DNA of 64,000 nucleotides. Origin: Kitasatospora purpeofusca. Lineage in GTDB: Bacteria > Actinomycetota > Actinomycetes > Streptomycetales > Streptomycetaceae. The notes beneath the pieces were generated by a model, which was not told the DNA's origin, did not search any database, and worked only from the letters and a program-made list of their open reading frames with translations. The first letter of the stretch is position 1. Every line of letters begins with the position of its first letter. The stretch lies in NCBI RefSeq assembly GCF_000718025.1, contig NZ_JODS01000013.1, positions 119,335-183,334 of the forward strand. The letters are read 5' to 3'. Positions 44,697 through 53,820 of this stretch are shown here, piece after piece. Both the position numbers and the translations under genes were made by a program.

Positions 44697-46811
44697 TCAG
44701 ACCCGCGTGACCTGGGCCACGTACGGTCCGAACTCGCCCTCCAGCACCAGCCGGCCGAGCTTGCGGTACTCCTGCGCGACCGCCGTCACCGCCTGGGCCA
44801 TCGTCAGCGGTCCACCCGACTCGGCGGCGAGGTACGCGGCGGTCACCGCGCAGGCCCGGATGGAGCCGCCGGCCAGGTCGAACCGGTCCGCGCAGAAGCG
44901 CAGGTCGAGGTCGTCGCCCCGGGGCACCCGGTCGCCCAGGCAGCGGTCCCACAGGGCGAGGCGCTGGTCGGCGTCGGGCACCGGGAAGTCCGCGATCACG
45001 TCCAGGCGGCGGGTGAAGGCCTCGTCCAGGTTGGCGCGCAGGTTGGTGGTCAGGACGGCGATGCCGTCGAAGGACTCCATCCGCTGGAGCAGGTACGCCG
45101 ACTCCATGTTGGCGTGCCGGTCGTGGGCGTCCTTGACCTCCGAACGCTTGCCGAAGATCGCGTCCGCCTCGTCGAACAGCAGCACCGCGTTGACGGCGGA
45201 GGCCTCGGTGAAGATCCGCTCCAGGTTCTTCTCGGTCTCACCGACGTACTTGTCGACCACCGTGGAGAGGTCCACCACGTACAGGTCCATGCCCAGGTCG
45301 GCCGCCACCACCTCGGCCGACATCGTCTTGCCGGTACCGGACGAACCCGCGAACAGCGCGATCACCCCGCGCCCCCGCCCGCCGCCGGGCCGCATGCCCC
45401 ACTGCCCGAGCACCTGTTCGCGGTGGCGGGCGCGCACCGCGAGCTCCCGCAGGCTGCGGTGGGTGGGGGCGGGGAGCACCAGGTCGTCCCAGCCCACCGC
45501 GGGTTCGACCCGGCGGGCGAGGCGGGCGAGCCCCGCGCCGTTCTGGGCCCGGACGGCCGTGCGCAGGTCGTCGGGGGAGACCGGGCGGCCGTCGAGCGCG
45601 GCCGTGCGTACGGCGGTGCCGGCGGCCCTCCGCAGCTGCCCGGCGTCCAGGCGGTGCGCGGCGACGGACCGGGCGAGCGCCTCGGCCCCGTCCTCTCCGA
45701 CGCTTTCGTCGCCCCTCGCGCCGTGCTGCTCGCCGGCCCGCTCCAGCGCGTGCCGCCAGCGCGCGACCTGCCGGTCGGGGGCGGGGGCCGCCACCGTCAG
45801 GGTGACGGGGGTGTCGGCCGCCCAGGCCGGTTCCCAGCCGCCGGTCCCGTGGGTGAGGAAGGGGAGGCCGCCCAGGGCGTCGCACAGCGTGCGCAGGATC
45901 CCGGCCCGTTCGTCGGGCCGGTCGGGCAGCTCCTCCAGCGGCCCCAGCAGGACGCCCGCGCCCAGCAGCCGGGCCTCGCGTGCGACGGCCCGGGCGACGC
46001 CGGGCACGCCCCGGGGGTCACGGGACAGGGCCGCCGGGTCCAGGGCCAGCGGCGGCAGCCCGCCCGCCCGCAGCGCGGCGACGGCCAGTCCCTCGGGATC
46101 GCCGCCCCGGCTGCGCAGGTGGACGTGGCCGGTGCCGGTCCCGGCCGCGGCGGCGGCCCGGCGCAGCTCGGCCGGGTCGACGGCCGGATCACCGGCCGGA
46201 CGGCCGAGCACACCGGTCAGCAGCGGGTCGGGCGCGTTGTCGCCCAGCAGGTGCGCGGTGACCCGGTCCGGGACGGCCAGCACCCGGGACAGGGGCGGCC
46301 GTTCGGGTTCGCCGACCTCCAATAGACCGCCCGCGACCAGCGGCGCGGAGGGAGCCAGCCGGAACCGGGCCGCCGCCACTCCGCGCTGCCCGCAGAGTTC
46401 GAGGGCGAGCCCGACGGTGGGCCGGCGGCGCGTCAGGTCGTCGTTGAGGTAGCCGTAGAGCCGTTCGAAGCGGCTGTCGAGGTCCGGGGCCAGGGCCACC
46501 AGCAGCAGGTCCAGGTCCAGGGGCGCCAGGGCGAAGCGGGCGGCGAGTACGGCCAGCGGCGAGCCGGGCGGCGGCGCGTCCGGACCGGGCAGGGCGGGCG
46601 GAGCGGGCCGGTCCCCCTCGTCCAGGACGTGGGCCACCGCCTCGGGGGTGAGGAACTGGCCGCGGTACGGATCGTCCGGGTCGGGATCGAGCGCGCGCCG
46701 GATCGCGACGGCCTCGCGCACCCGCTCCTCGACGACCCGCAGCCGCGTCCACAGGTACGGGGTCGGGGCCGGGGTCGGCGTCGCGGCCGCGGGTTCCAGG
46801 GTCCGGGTCAC
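44697..46811 (-). CDS. CIS AAA+ ATPase (Afp15/Cis15-like)
   Basis: The 704-residue protein has an N-terminal helical domain and a C-terminal AAA+ domain with Walker A GSSGTGKT (about 488-495), Walker B LLFDEADAIFGKR (about 541-553), sensor LTTNLRANLDEAFTRR (with arginine fingers) and a small lid domain. This is the ATPase found in nearly all CIS loci and thought to help assembly or release of the particle. GTG 46811 overlaps the stop of the DUF4255 gene (GTGA). A second, degenerate AAA-like region with THGTGGWEP lies before the main domain. Confidence 0.94.
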   Translation of the reverse strand: MTRTLEPAAATPTPAPTPYLWTRLRVVEERVREAVAIRRALDPDPDDPYRGQFLTPEAVAHVLDEGDRPAPPALPGPDAPPPGSPLAVLAARFALAPLDLDLLLVALAPDLDSRFERLYGYLNDDLTRRRPTVGLALELCGQRGVAAARFRLAPSAPLVAGGLLEVGEPERPPLSRVLAVPDRVTAHLLGDNAPDPLLTGVLGRPAGDPAVDPAELRRAAAAAGTGTGHVHLRSRGGDPEGLAVAALRAGGLPPLALDPAALSRDPRGVPGVARAVAREARLLGAGVLLGPLEELPDRPDERAGILRTLCDALGGLPFLTHGTGGWEPAWAADTPVTLTVAAPAPDRQVARWRHALERAGEQHGARGDESVGEDGAEALARSVAAHRLDAGQLRRAAGTAVRTAALDGRPVSPDDLRTAVRAQNGAGLARLARRVEPAVGWDDLVLPAPTHRSLRELAVRARHREQVLGQWGMRPGGGRGRGVIALFAGSSGTGKTMSAEVVAADLGMDLYVVDLSTVVDKYVGETEKNLERIFTEASAVNAVLLFDEADAIFGKRSEVKDAHDRHANMESAYLLQRMESFDGIAVLTTNLRANLDEAFTRRLDVIADFPVPDADQRLALWDRCLGDRVPRGDDLDLRFCADRFDLAGGSIRACAVTAAYLAAESGGPLTMAQAVTAVAQEYRKLGRLVLEGEFGPYVAQVTRV

Positions 46812-47512
46812 GGCTGCCGCTCCCCGCGTCGGCGGCGGGCGGGGGCCGCCCCCCGCTCCCGGGGGCCGCCGAAGCCCTCGGAACCGGCCTCGGCCACCTC
46901 CGTGTAGCGCAGGCGCCGTGCGGCCCCCGGCTCCTCCGCTGCGCTCCGGGCCGCGGCGCGGACCACGAGCCCCTCGGTGACCGGCGGGGCGACGGCGGTG
47001 GTGGCCCCGGCCAGCGGCGCCCGCACCCGCAGTCCCAGCGACGGCTTCAGCTCGCCGCCCAGCGCCGACCACACGTCGGAGGCGGCGGGCGCGTCGAGCC
47101 CGGTGCCGCCGCCGTCCAGGCCCACGATGAGGCCGAGTTCGGCCAGCGAGCCGGTGAGCATGCGCGGGGGCAGCGCGTCGGTGGACACCAGACACCTCAG
47201 CACCTGGGAGAGCAGCCGGTGTTCGTCCTGCGGCCGGCTCGCCCACGCGGTGACGAGGTACGTCAGCTCGAACCAGCGGGCCGGGGCGCGGCGCGCGGCG
47301 AGGAAGCCGTCCGCGTCGTACACCTCGCCCGCGCCGCTGGCGCGCCGGGAGTGGTCCTCGCGGACGTCGTACAGGAACACACACACCGTCGGGGCGCTGC
47401 GGCGGGCCGCCCAGTCGCGGGTCGGCGCGTCGAACACCACGTCGACGCCCGACGCCTCCAGGCCGGACTCCGCGAGCAGTCGGCGCAGCCCCTCGTCGAC
47501 CTCGTGGATCAT
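46808..47512 (-). CDS. CIS tail terminator/cap protein, DUF4255 (Pvc16/Afp16-like)
   Basis: The 234-residue protein opens IHEVDEGLRRLLAESG and has FLYDVREDHSRRAS, then WFELTYLVTAWASRPQDEHR, the DUF4255 pattern of eCIS cap proteins. The C-terminal 50 residues are Arg/Ala-rich and less ordered. It would cap the distal end of tube and sheath and set length. It couples to the ATPase gene by GTGA and to the upstream propeller gene by ATGA. Confidence 0.94.
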   Translation of the reverse strand: MIHEVDEGLRRLLAESGLEASGVDVVFDAPTRDWAARRSAPTVCVFLYDVREDHSRRASGAGEVYDADGFLAARRAPARWFELTYLVTAWASRPQDEHRLLSQVLRCLVSTDALPPRMLTGSLAELGLIVGLDGGGTGLDAPAASDVWSALGGELKPSLGLRVRAPLAGATTAVAPPVTEGLVVRAAARSAAEEPGAARRLRYTEVAEAGSEGFGGPRERGAAPARRRRGERQP

Positions 47513-50500
47513 CGGCGGATCATCTCGTTGGGCGGCTGGACCGTGCCGCTGACGACCAGGAAGTCGGTCCGCACCGGGGAGAAGCCGGGGCCGCTCGCGG
47601 TGATGACCCGGGGGCCGGTCGCGTCCTTGGCGAGGATCAGCAGCTGGCCGATGAACCGGCCGTCCGGTCCGGGGACGGTCGGCGCCGCCGCGGCCGTGAT
47701 GCCCGGCTGCCAGGTGAACCGCACCGGCGCGCCGGGCGGGAAGTCCTCACCGCGTACCGAGGTGACGAAGCCGGGCTTGCCGATCGGCGGGACCGCGACG
47801 ATGCGCGGCTGGAGGATCCGCAGCTGCTGACGGGCTTCGTTGTCCCCGGGGTCGGCGTCCGTGCCGGTGGTGGTCAGGGAGCCGGTCACCAGTCCGGTGA
47901 CGGCCCGATCGGGGCTGAGGACGACCTGGACGACGGTCCGGGCGCCCGGGGCGAGGTCGGGCAGCGCGCACACCCAGGCACTGTCGCAGCCCGGCGGCGG
48001 TCCGTCGTGGGGCACGCCCCCGGGCAGGCCGACGCGGAGCCGCAGACCGGTGGCCAGCCCTTCGCGGCCGTTGCGGACGGTGTACGTGAGGACCACGCGA
48101 CCACCCACGTAGCCGGGGTTCGGCTGCGCCGTGAGGCTCAGCCCGGGGCCGGCCGGCGGCGCGGGCGGCGCGGGCGGCAGCGGCCGGGGCGTGCCGATCG
48201 GCGACGGGGCCGGCGGAGCGGGGGCGGGTGCCGGGGCCGGCGGCGGTACCGGGGCGGGCGGCAGCGGGGCCGGCGGGGCGGGCGCGGGCACCGGGGTCGT
48301 CGGCGGATCTGCCGTCGGTGTCGGCGTCGGGGTCGGGGTTGCCGTCGGGGTCGTCGTCGGCGTCGGACCGGGTGTCGGCGGGGCCGGCGCCGGGAGTACC
48401 GGCACCACGGTCCGGCCGGTGTTGTCGCTGGGACGGGGGTCGAGGACGGCACCGGTGACCGACCAGTCCAGGGGCTGGTCACCGGGCTCGACCCCGGTGA
48501 CGGTGACGGTGACCGGCACGGTGTCGCCAGGGCGCAGCACGCCCAGGGCGCAGACCAGCGCCGCCGCGTCACAGGTGGCGCCGGGCGCGGCGAGGCCCGT
48601 GACGGTCACCCCGAGCGGGGGCGCGACGGTCAGCCTCGTCCCGGGCGAGGCGGCCGGGCCGTGGTTGACGACGTCCACCCGGACGGTCCCGGACTCGCCC
48701 GCGGTGACCGGCGCGGTCGTACCGGGTGCCTGGACCGCGAGGTCCACGGACTGCTGGACGCCCGGCTCCTTCTGACGGCCCGGCAGCCCGGCGGTGAGCG
48801 GGGTGCGGGCCCCGGAGGCCACGTCCACCAGGGACAGCTTCTCCGGGCTGTTGGCGGCCAGGGCGGCCCGGGAGCTGATCACCAGCGTCCTGCCGTCGGA
48901 GCTCCAGGCGGCGTCGCGGGGCTGGAAGGGCCCGGTGGCGGTGGTGTCGGGCAGCTCCCGGCCGCAGGCCCCCGGCCGGTCGCGGGCCGCGTCGGGCAGC
49001 AGCACCCGGCAGCCGCCGCCCGCCGCGGCGGCCAGCAGGATCCCGTTGCGCTCGTCGACCCGGCCGGCGCCGTTCTTGCGGTTGAAGGCGACGGTGGTGC
49101 CGTCCGGTGAGAACGCCGGGCTGTCGTCGATGACCTCGCAGGCGCCGGGGCAGTGGGCGGCGCTCAGGTCGCGCTGCCGGTCCAGCCGGTCCACGGGCAC
49201 GGTCCACACGTGCTTGTTGCCCCCGCCGCCGTTGATCACCTGGTTGCGGGTGAACGCCAGGGTCGTGCCGTCGGAGGACCAGGTGGGCTGGGCGTCGCCG
49301 CCCTGGAGCTGCCCCTCGGGCGGGACGATCACGCCCCGGAGCGCGCCGGTGGCGGCGTCCGCGATCAGGATCCGTCCGGGACCGGAGGCGCTGCCGACCC
49401 CGCCGGGGGAGGTCCGGGTGAAGGCCAGGTACCGGCCGTCCGGGGAGAACGTCGGATCGGTGTCCCAGTCCCTGGGGCCGCGGCCCGCCAGCGGGAGCGC
49501 CGTCGGGCCGGAGCCGTCGGCGTCCGCGATCCAGATCCGTTCGATCCGCCCGGCCGGCAGGTCCGGTCCGGCCGGTGCGTCCTCGAAGCGGGTCAGCACG
49601 ATCCGGCGCCCGTCGGGCGTGTAGTTCTGCCGCTCGGTCCACGGGTCGTACCCGGCGGCGGGCCGGAACAGCGGGTCCTTCGCCGGATCCGTCTCGGTGT
49701 CGGCCGCCGGGTCCTCCGTGAGGACGGTCCGGCCGAGGTCGCGGGGGTCGGAGCCGTCCGGCCGGACGTCCTGCAGGGTCACCACGTGCGGGCCGTCCGC
49801 CGAGACGCGTTCGACCACCGCGCCGCCGCCCTGGAGCGGGCCGAGCCAGGTGGCGGGTCCGACCTCGCGGTCCTCGCTGAGCACCACCGCCGGTTCGTCC
49901 TCCGAGAGCGCCTTCACCCGGAAGACGTGGTCCCAGTCGCCCTCGCAGCTGCAGGTCCGGTCCGGACTGAGGAAGAGCAGGTCGTTCCCGTCGGGCAGCC
50001 AGCTTGCCCCGTGCGTGCGCCACTGTGCCCGCGGGCCCGCGAGCAGCGGCCCGCCGGTGCGCCCGTCGGTCCACCGCAGCCGGGGCCCGTCCGGTCCGGT
50101 GGCGGTGTACGCGATCCGGTCCCGGGTCGCCGGCCCGTCCACCGGGTTCCACACCGGCTCGGTGCCCGCGCCGTCGGCGGGGTCGGAGACCCGGGTGGCG
50201 GGCCCGCCCCGGAGCGGCCGGACGTAGACCTGCCGGCCGGCGGCCCGGTCGGCGTCGGAGGAGTACGCCAGCCGCGTGCCGTCCGGCGAGACGGTGGGGT
50301 GCTCCTCGTTCGCGGGGGTGTCGGTCAGCCGGGTGAGGCCGGTGCCGTCGGTGCGCACCAGCCACAGGTCGCGCTGGGTCCCACCGGTCCCGGCGGGCCG
50401 GGCCGCGTCGAAGACGACCGACCGGCCGTCCGGCGTCAGCCGCGGGTTCGCCGCGTCCAGACCGCTGGTCAGCCGGTGCACCGAGCCGTCGGCGGAGCGC

Positions 50501-50850
50501 AGGTAGATCTGCGGGGCCTGCTCGTCGCGGCGGCTCGCGAAGACCAGCCGGTCGCCCAGGGCGGCGGGCTGGACGTCGAAGTGCGCCGGGCCCTCGCCGA
50601 ACAGCGGGGGGCTCGTGGTGTCCGTCGCCACCCGGCCGAGGCTCCGGTGGCGGGTACCGGCGAACGCGATCCGGCTCTCCCCGGCATCGGCCGCCGCGGC
50701 CCCGGTCCCGCTGCCGGCCGCGGCGGGCCGGTCCCCGGTGCTGCCCGGGCCGGCGGCCGTCGTCATCGCGAGCAGCGGCACCAGCAGCAGCAGCGCCGCA
50801 CCGGCCCTGCCCCAGCGGTGTCGCCGACGGCCGGAGCCACCCGTGCCCAT
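47509..50850 (-). CDS. Secreted TolB-like beta-propeller protein with DUF11/CARDB and IPT-like domains
   Basis: The 1113-residue protein has a Sec signal (RRRHRWGRAGAALLLLVPLL, about residues 8-30), then WD40-like PD40 repeats to about residue 690 (NPRLTPDGRSVVFDAAR, HPTVSPDGTRLAYSSD, DPTFSPDGRYLAFTRTSPGG). Two DUF11/CARDB-like beta domains follow, near 700-800 and 895-990, separated by a Pro/Thr linker of about 70 residues, and an IPT-like end (PGFVTSVRGEDFPPGAPVRF). ATG 50850 is chosen for GAGGTGG before it. It overlaps the cap gene by ATGA and so belongs to the CIS operon, yet it is exported; a cell-surface role is likely. Confidence 0.85.
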   Translation of the reverse strand: MGTGGSGRRRHRWGRAGAALLLLVPLLAMTTAAGPGSTGDRPAAAGSGTGAAAADAGESRIAFAGTRHRSLGRVATDTTSPPLFGEGPAHFDVQPAALGDRLVFASRRDEQAPQIYLRSADGSVHRLTSGLDAANPRLTPDGRSVVFDAARPAGTGGTQRDLWLVRTDGTGLTRLTDTPANEEHPTVSPDGTRLAYSSDADRAAGRQVYVRPLRGGPATRVSDPADGAGTEPVWNPVDGPATRDRIAYTATGPDGPRLRWTDGRTGGPLLAGPRAQWRTHGASWLPDGNDLLFLSPDRTCSCEGDWDHVFRVKALSEDEPAVVLSEDREVGPATWLGPLQGGGAVVERVSADGPHVVTLQDVRPDGSDPRDLGRTVLTEDPAADTETDPAKDPLFRPAAGYDPWTERQNYTPDGRRIVLTRFEDAPAGPDLPAGRIERIWIADADGSGPTALPLAGRGPRDWDTDPTFSPDGRYLAFTRTSPGGVGSASGPGRILIADAATGALRGVIVPPEGQLQGGDAQPTWSSDGTTLAFTRNQVINGGGGNKHVWTVPVDRLDRQRDLSAAHCPGACEVIDDSPAFSPDGTTVAFNRKNGAGRVDERNGILLAAAAGGGCRVLLPDAARDRPGACGRELPDTTATGPFQPRDAAWSSDGRTLVISSRAALAANSPEKLSLVDVASGARTPLTAGLPGRQKEPGVQQSVDLAVQAPGTTAPVTAGESGTVRVDVVNHGPAASPGTRLTVAPPLGVTVTGLAAPGATCDAAALVCALGVLRPGDTVPVTVTVTGVEPGDQPLDWSVTGAVLDPRPSDNTGRTVVPVLPAPAPPTPGPTPTTTPTATPTPTPTPTADPPTTPVPAPAPPAPLPPAPVPPPAPAPAPAPPAPSPIGTPRPLPPAPPAPPAGPGLSLTAQPNPGYVGGRVVLTYTVRNGREGLATGLRLRVGLPGGVPHDGPPPGCDSAWVCALPDLAPGARTVVQVVLSPDRAVTGLVTGSLTTTGTDADPGDNEARQQLRILQPRIVAVPPIGKPGFVTSVRGEDFPPGAPVRFTWQPGITAAAAPTVPGPDGRFIGQLLILAKDATGPRVITASGPGFSPVRTDFLVVSGTVQPPNEMIRR

Positions 50851-50991
50851 CACGGTCCACCTCACAGTACGGTCCAGCATCCATGTCCGACGCTGCCACC
50901 CTGCCGGTCCGCGGCCGCGGACCGGCAGGGCCCCGGGGCCGCGCCCGGGGGAAGCACCGGCTGCGCTTTAGGGCAGCCGGTGCCGGTCCGG

Positions 50992-51780
50992 TCAGATCAG
51001 CCCGTTGCGCAGCGCGTAGCCGACGGCGTGGGAGCGGTTGCGCAACTGCAGCCGGGTGATGACCTCGTGCAGGACGTTCTTGACGGTCCGTTCGGAGTAC
51101 GAGGTGTTGCGCGCTATCTCCGCGGTGTCCAGGCCCTCCGACACCAGGCGCAGCATGTCCGCCTCGCGCGGGGTCAGCGTGGACAGGGACGCGGCGTGCG
51201 GGTCGAGGGCCGACCGCTGCAGGCTGCCGACGTGGTCGAGCAGCTTCGCGAGAAGGTCGCCGGGCAGGACGCCCTCACCGTTCGCCATTGCCAGGACCAG
51301 CCGCAGCAGCCGGTCCTGGTCGGCCTCCGCGCGCCGCAGCACCGCGGTGACCCCGCACTCGATGGCGCGCTGCAGGGCGTCACCCGAGTCGAAGGTGCCG
51401 ACCACCAGCCCGGTGCGGGTGGCGGAGTTGTGGCGCAGCCGGTACAGCAGGGCGGTCGTCTCGTCGTCCACGCTGTCCACGGCGACGAGCGAGACCCGTG
51501 CCTCGTGCGCGTGGGCGTCGTCGACCAGTTCCACCTCGGGGCGCTGGCGCAGCTGTTGGACGATCCCGACGTGCAGGACCGGGTCCGAGGCGTACACGGC
51601 CACGGTGACCCGTCCGCCGGGCTCGCCGGCCGCCGCGTCGTGCGCGGCCCGGGCGCGGGCCGGGCCGTGGGTCGCCGGGCCGCGGGCCGGGGTGCGGCCC
51701 TGGGGCGGGACGCTCGGCCGCGCGGTGCCGGTGCCGGTGCCGGACGGGTGGACGGTGCCGATGAGGTCGGTGTGGAGCAT
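50992..51780 (-). CDS. LuxR-family response-regulator-like activator of the CIS locus
   Basis: The 262-residue protein has a disordered N-terminus (to about 55), a receiver-like domain (TVAVYASDPVLHVGIVQQLR, VSLVAVDSVDD) and a LuxR HTH at 195-255 (LSTLTPREADMLRLVSEGLD, TAEIARNTSYSERTVKNVLH). The usual Asp-Asp pair after the first strand is Ser-Asp and the late Lys is Arg, so phosphorylation may not work. It is divergent from the COG1470-like gene and directly upstream of the CIS operon. LuxR regulators occupy this position in Streptomyces CIS clusters, so it probably controls the locus. Confidence 0.9.
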   Translation of the reverse strand: MLHTDLIGTVHPSGTGTGTARPSVPPQGRTPARGPATHGPARARAAHDAAAGEPGGRVTVAVYASDPVLHVGIVQQLRQRPEVELVDDAHAHEARVSLVAVDSVDDETTALLYRLRHNSATRTGLVVGTFDSGDALQRAIECGVTAVLRRAEADQDRLLRLVLAMANGEGVLPGDLLAKLLDHVGSLQRSALDPHAASLSTLTPREADMLRLVSEGLDTAEIARNTSYSERTVKNVLHEVITRLQLRNRSHAVGYALRNGLI

Positions 51781-51946
51781 GAGGCGTACCTGTTTCGTGA
51801 TGCGTATGAGGGATGTACTGCGGGAGCTAAGGGCAACAAAGCCTCTGGGCAGGGGAGTTGGGATGGGTTCTCCGGGGCATCGGGGCTGCCCGGGCCTTGC
51901 CCCCGCGCCCGTGGAGGCGGGCCGGGCGGCGGCGTAGCGTCGCGGC
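51781..51946. promoter_or_regulatory. Divergent promoter region, LuxR regulator and COG1470-like gene
   Basis: The 166-bp intergenic gap must hold promoters for both directions. Sequence near 51785-51840 is the least GC-rich here (GTTTCGTGATGCGTATGAGG). I see no convincing -35/-10 pair or palindrome. Confidence 0.45.
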
Positions 51947-53440
51947 GTGACAACTCCAGCAGCCACTCCCAGCTCCGGCGCGCCCGGCCTCGACATCCCG
52001 TCGGTGACGGTGACGCCGGGCGGTACCGCGACCACCAGCCTGACCGTTCGCAACGACGGCGACATCGTCGAGGCGTACCGCCTGGAAGTCGTCGGTGACT
52101 GCGCTGCCTGGACGACGGTCGAGCCCGACCGTGTCTCGCTCTACCCCGGCACCTCGGAAACGGTGACCATCCGCCTGGCGCCCCCGCGTTCGTCGCGGGT
52201 GCGGGCGGGCGAGGTGCCGCTGGCCGTACGGGTCCTGCCCACCGAGCACCCCGAGGCCGTCAAGGTCCCCGAGACCACCGTGCGGGTCGAGGGATTCCGG
52301 CAGCTCCGGGCCGAGAGCGCTCCCAAGCGCCGCCGCGGCTGGCTGCGCGGACGCTTCCGCATCGCCGTCCGCAACGAGGGCAACCGCCCCGTCCAGGTGG
52401 GATTCACCCCGGCCCAGCCCGGTGAGGAGCTGAAGTTCGACGTCAGCCCCGCGGCGCCGAAGCTGGAGCCGGGCGAGTCGGCGGAGGTGGCGCTGCGGGT
52501 CCGCGCCGGGAAGCCGGTGTGGTTCGGGAAGCCGGCCACCTGGCCGTTCACCGTCACCGTGGCGGAGATCGTGGCGAAGGCCGGGACGGAGACCGTGGCC
52601 AAGGCCGGAACGGAGACCGTCGCGAAGGCCGGGGCGAAGGCCGGAACGGAGACTGCGGCTAAGGCCGGTACCCGGGCCGACGACGCCGGTGCGGACGCGG
52701 GTGCGGACGTGGCTGAGGACGACCGGGAACGGCCGCGGCCGGAGGCCGAGTTCGTCCAGATTCCGATCTTCCCGACCTGGCTGCTGGCGGTCCTGGCGGC
52801 GCTCCTCGCGCTGCTGCTGGCCTGGTTCCTGCTGGTGCGTCCCGCCGTGCGCAGCACCGCGAGGGAGGCCGCCGACCAGGCGGTCCAGCAGCAGGCGACC
52901 GCCGGCGAGGCGCCGCTCGTCGGCCGGACCCCGGCGGCGGGCACCGGGCAACAGCCGGGCTCCGGCCAGCAGCCGGGCTCCGGGACCGGGAGCGCCCTGC
53001 CCGGGGCGGGTGCGGGCGGTACCGGAACGGGTGCGGGAACCGGCACGGGAACGGGCAGCGGCGTCGGCGCCGGACCGGGGGGCGGACAGCAGAGTTCGGC
53101 CACCGTCGACCAGACGACGGCCGGCGGGGAGACCAAGGTCGGCACCTACACCGTGCCCGCGGGCAAGGCGTTCGGGATCACGGACATCGTCGTCGCCAAC
53201 TTCCAGGGCGACGAGGGCGTCGTGACGATCGCTTTCGGCGACCGCAAGATCACGACGATCGCGCTGGAGACGTTCCGTAACCAGGACTACCACTGGGTCA
53301 CCCCCATCAGGATCACTGAGAACCAGACCGTGACGGTCCAGGTGACCTGTGCGAAGCCGGGCACTCCGGCCACTGGCGTGCAGGCCCAGGAGTGCCACGA
53401 GGTCCTCAACGTGAGTGGCGTGTTGAGCGACCTCAGGTGA
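51947..53440 (+). CDS. COG1470-like membrane protein of the CIS locus, two Ig-like domains
   Basis: The 497-residue protein has two beta domains (VTVTPGGTATTSLTVRNDGD near 22-41; RFRIAVRNEGNRPVQVGFTP near 138-157) like the COG1470 alpha-galactosidase-associated NEW3 fold. An AKAGTET heptad array follows (about 205-245, six imperfect copies), then one membrane helix (PTWLLAVLAALLALLLAWFL, about 275-295), a Gly/Thr-rich linker and a beta-rich end with two Cys. No signal peptide precedes the first half, so the NEW3 domains should be cytoplasmic and the C-terminus outside. GTG 51947 is the only sensible start. Such proteins recur beside CIS operons. Confidence 0.82.
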   Translation: MTTPAATPSSGAPGLDIPSVTVTPGGTATTSLTVRNDGDIVEAYRLEVVGDCAAWTTVEPDRVSLYPGTSETVTIRLAPPRSSRVRAGEVPLAVRVLPTEHPEAVKVPETTVRVEGFRQLRAESAPKRRRGWLRGRFRIAVRNEGNRPVQVGFTPAQPGEELKFDVSPAAPKLEPGESAEVALRVRAGKPVWFGKPATWPFTVTVAEIVAKAGTETVAKAGTETVAKAGAKAGTETAAKAGTRADDAGADAGADVAEDDRERPRPEAEFVQIPIFPTWLLAVLAALLALLLAWFLLVRPAVRSTAREAADQAVQQQATAGEAPLVGRTPAAGTGQQPGSGQQPGSGTGSALPGAGAGGTGTGAGTGTGTGSGVGAGPGGGQQSSATVDQTTAGGETKVGTYTVPAGKAFGITDIVVANFQGDEGVVTIAFGDRKITTIALETFRNQDYHWVTPIRITENQTVTVQVTCAKPGTPATGVQAQECHEVLNVSGVLSDLR

Positions 53441-53716
53441 ACAGATGCCGTACGCATCGTCTGTCAGGTTGTGCCGTGAGAAAAGGTGAGCCTCAGTCAT
53501 TCGGGCTGAAAACCGACGGTTCGGACGCCGGGGAAGCGCCCTGCTCGTGACCGTACATCCTCATTTCGGCGGCCCCGGGCGGCTCCGGCGCGACGTTCGA
53601 ATGTGAACCTGACGGTCATTCAAATAAGGCCGGATCCGATCCCTCCCGGCGCCCGCCCGACCGTTCGGGCGCCTACCAGGCAGGACAACAGCCGTCCCAG
53701 GAGTGTCGGCGAGTAC
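53441..53716. other. Gap after the COG1470-like gene, no gene seen
   Basis: No convincing frame lies between the stop at 53440 and the terminator at 53717. It is a plain intergenic gap between convergent genes. Confidence 0.4.
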
Positions 53717-53749
53717 CGAGGGCCGGCCCGCGTCACGGGCCGGCCCTCG
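53717..53749. terminator. Bidirectional terminator between the COG1470-like and DUF4157 genes
   Basis: A 14-bp perfect stem (53717-53730 with 53736-53749) and 5-nt loop CGTCA lies between the convergent gene ends. Confidence 0.85.
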
Positions 53750-53766
53750 TCGGATGCCGGCCCTCG

Positions 53767-53820
53767 TCACGTACCGGTACGCGTCACGAACCGGTATGTG
53801 TTACGAACCGGTGCGCGTGC
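53767..53820. repeat. 17-bp tandem repeat at the 3' end of the DUF4157 gene
   Basis: Three imperfect copies of a 17-bp unit (ACCGGTACGCGTCACGA, ACCGGTATGTGTTACGA, ACCGGTGCGCGTGCGGG) run across the gene's stop codon. The stop TAA (53803-53801) comes from the middle copy, so copy number could change the C-terminus. Confidence 0.6.

Noticed and set aside
49153..52098. Plus-strand frame of 981 codons opposite the propeller gene
   Set aside because: Its low-complexity Arg/Gly/Val composition and lack of domains mark it as an antisense shadow of the PD40 propeller.
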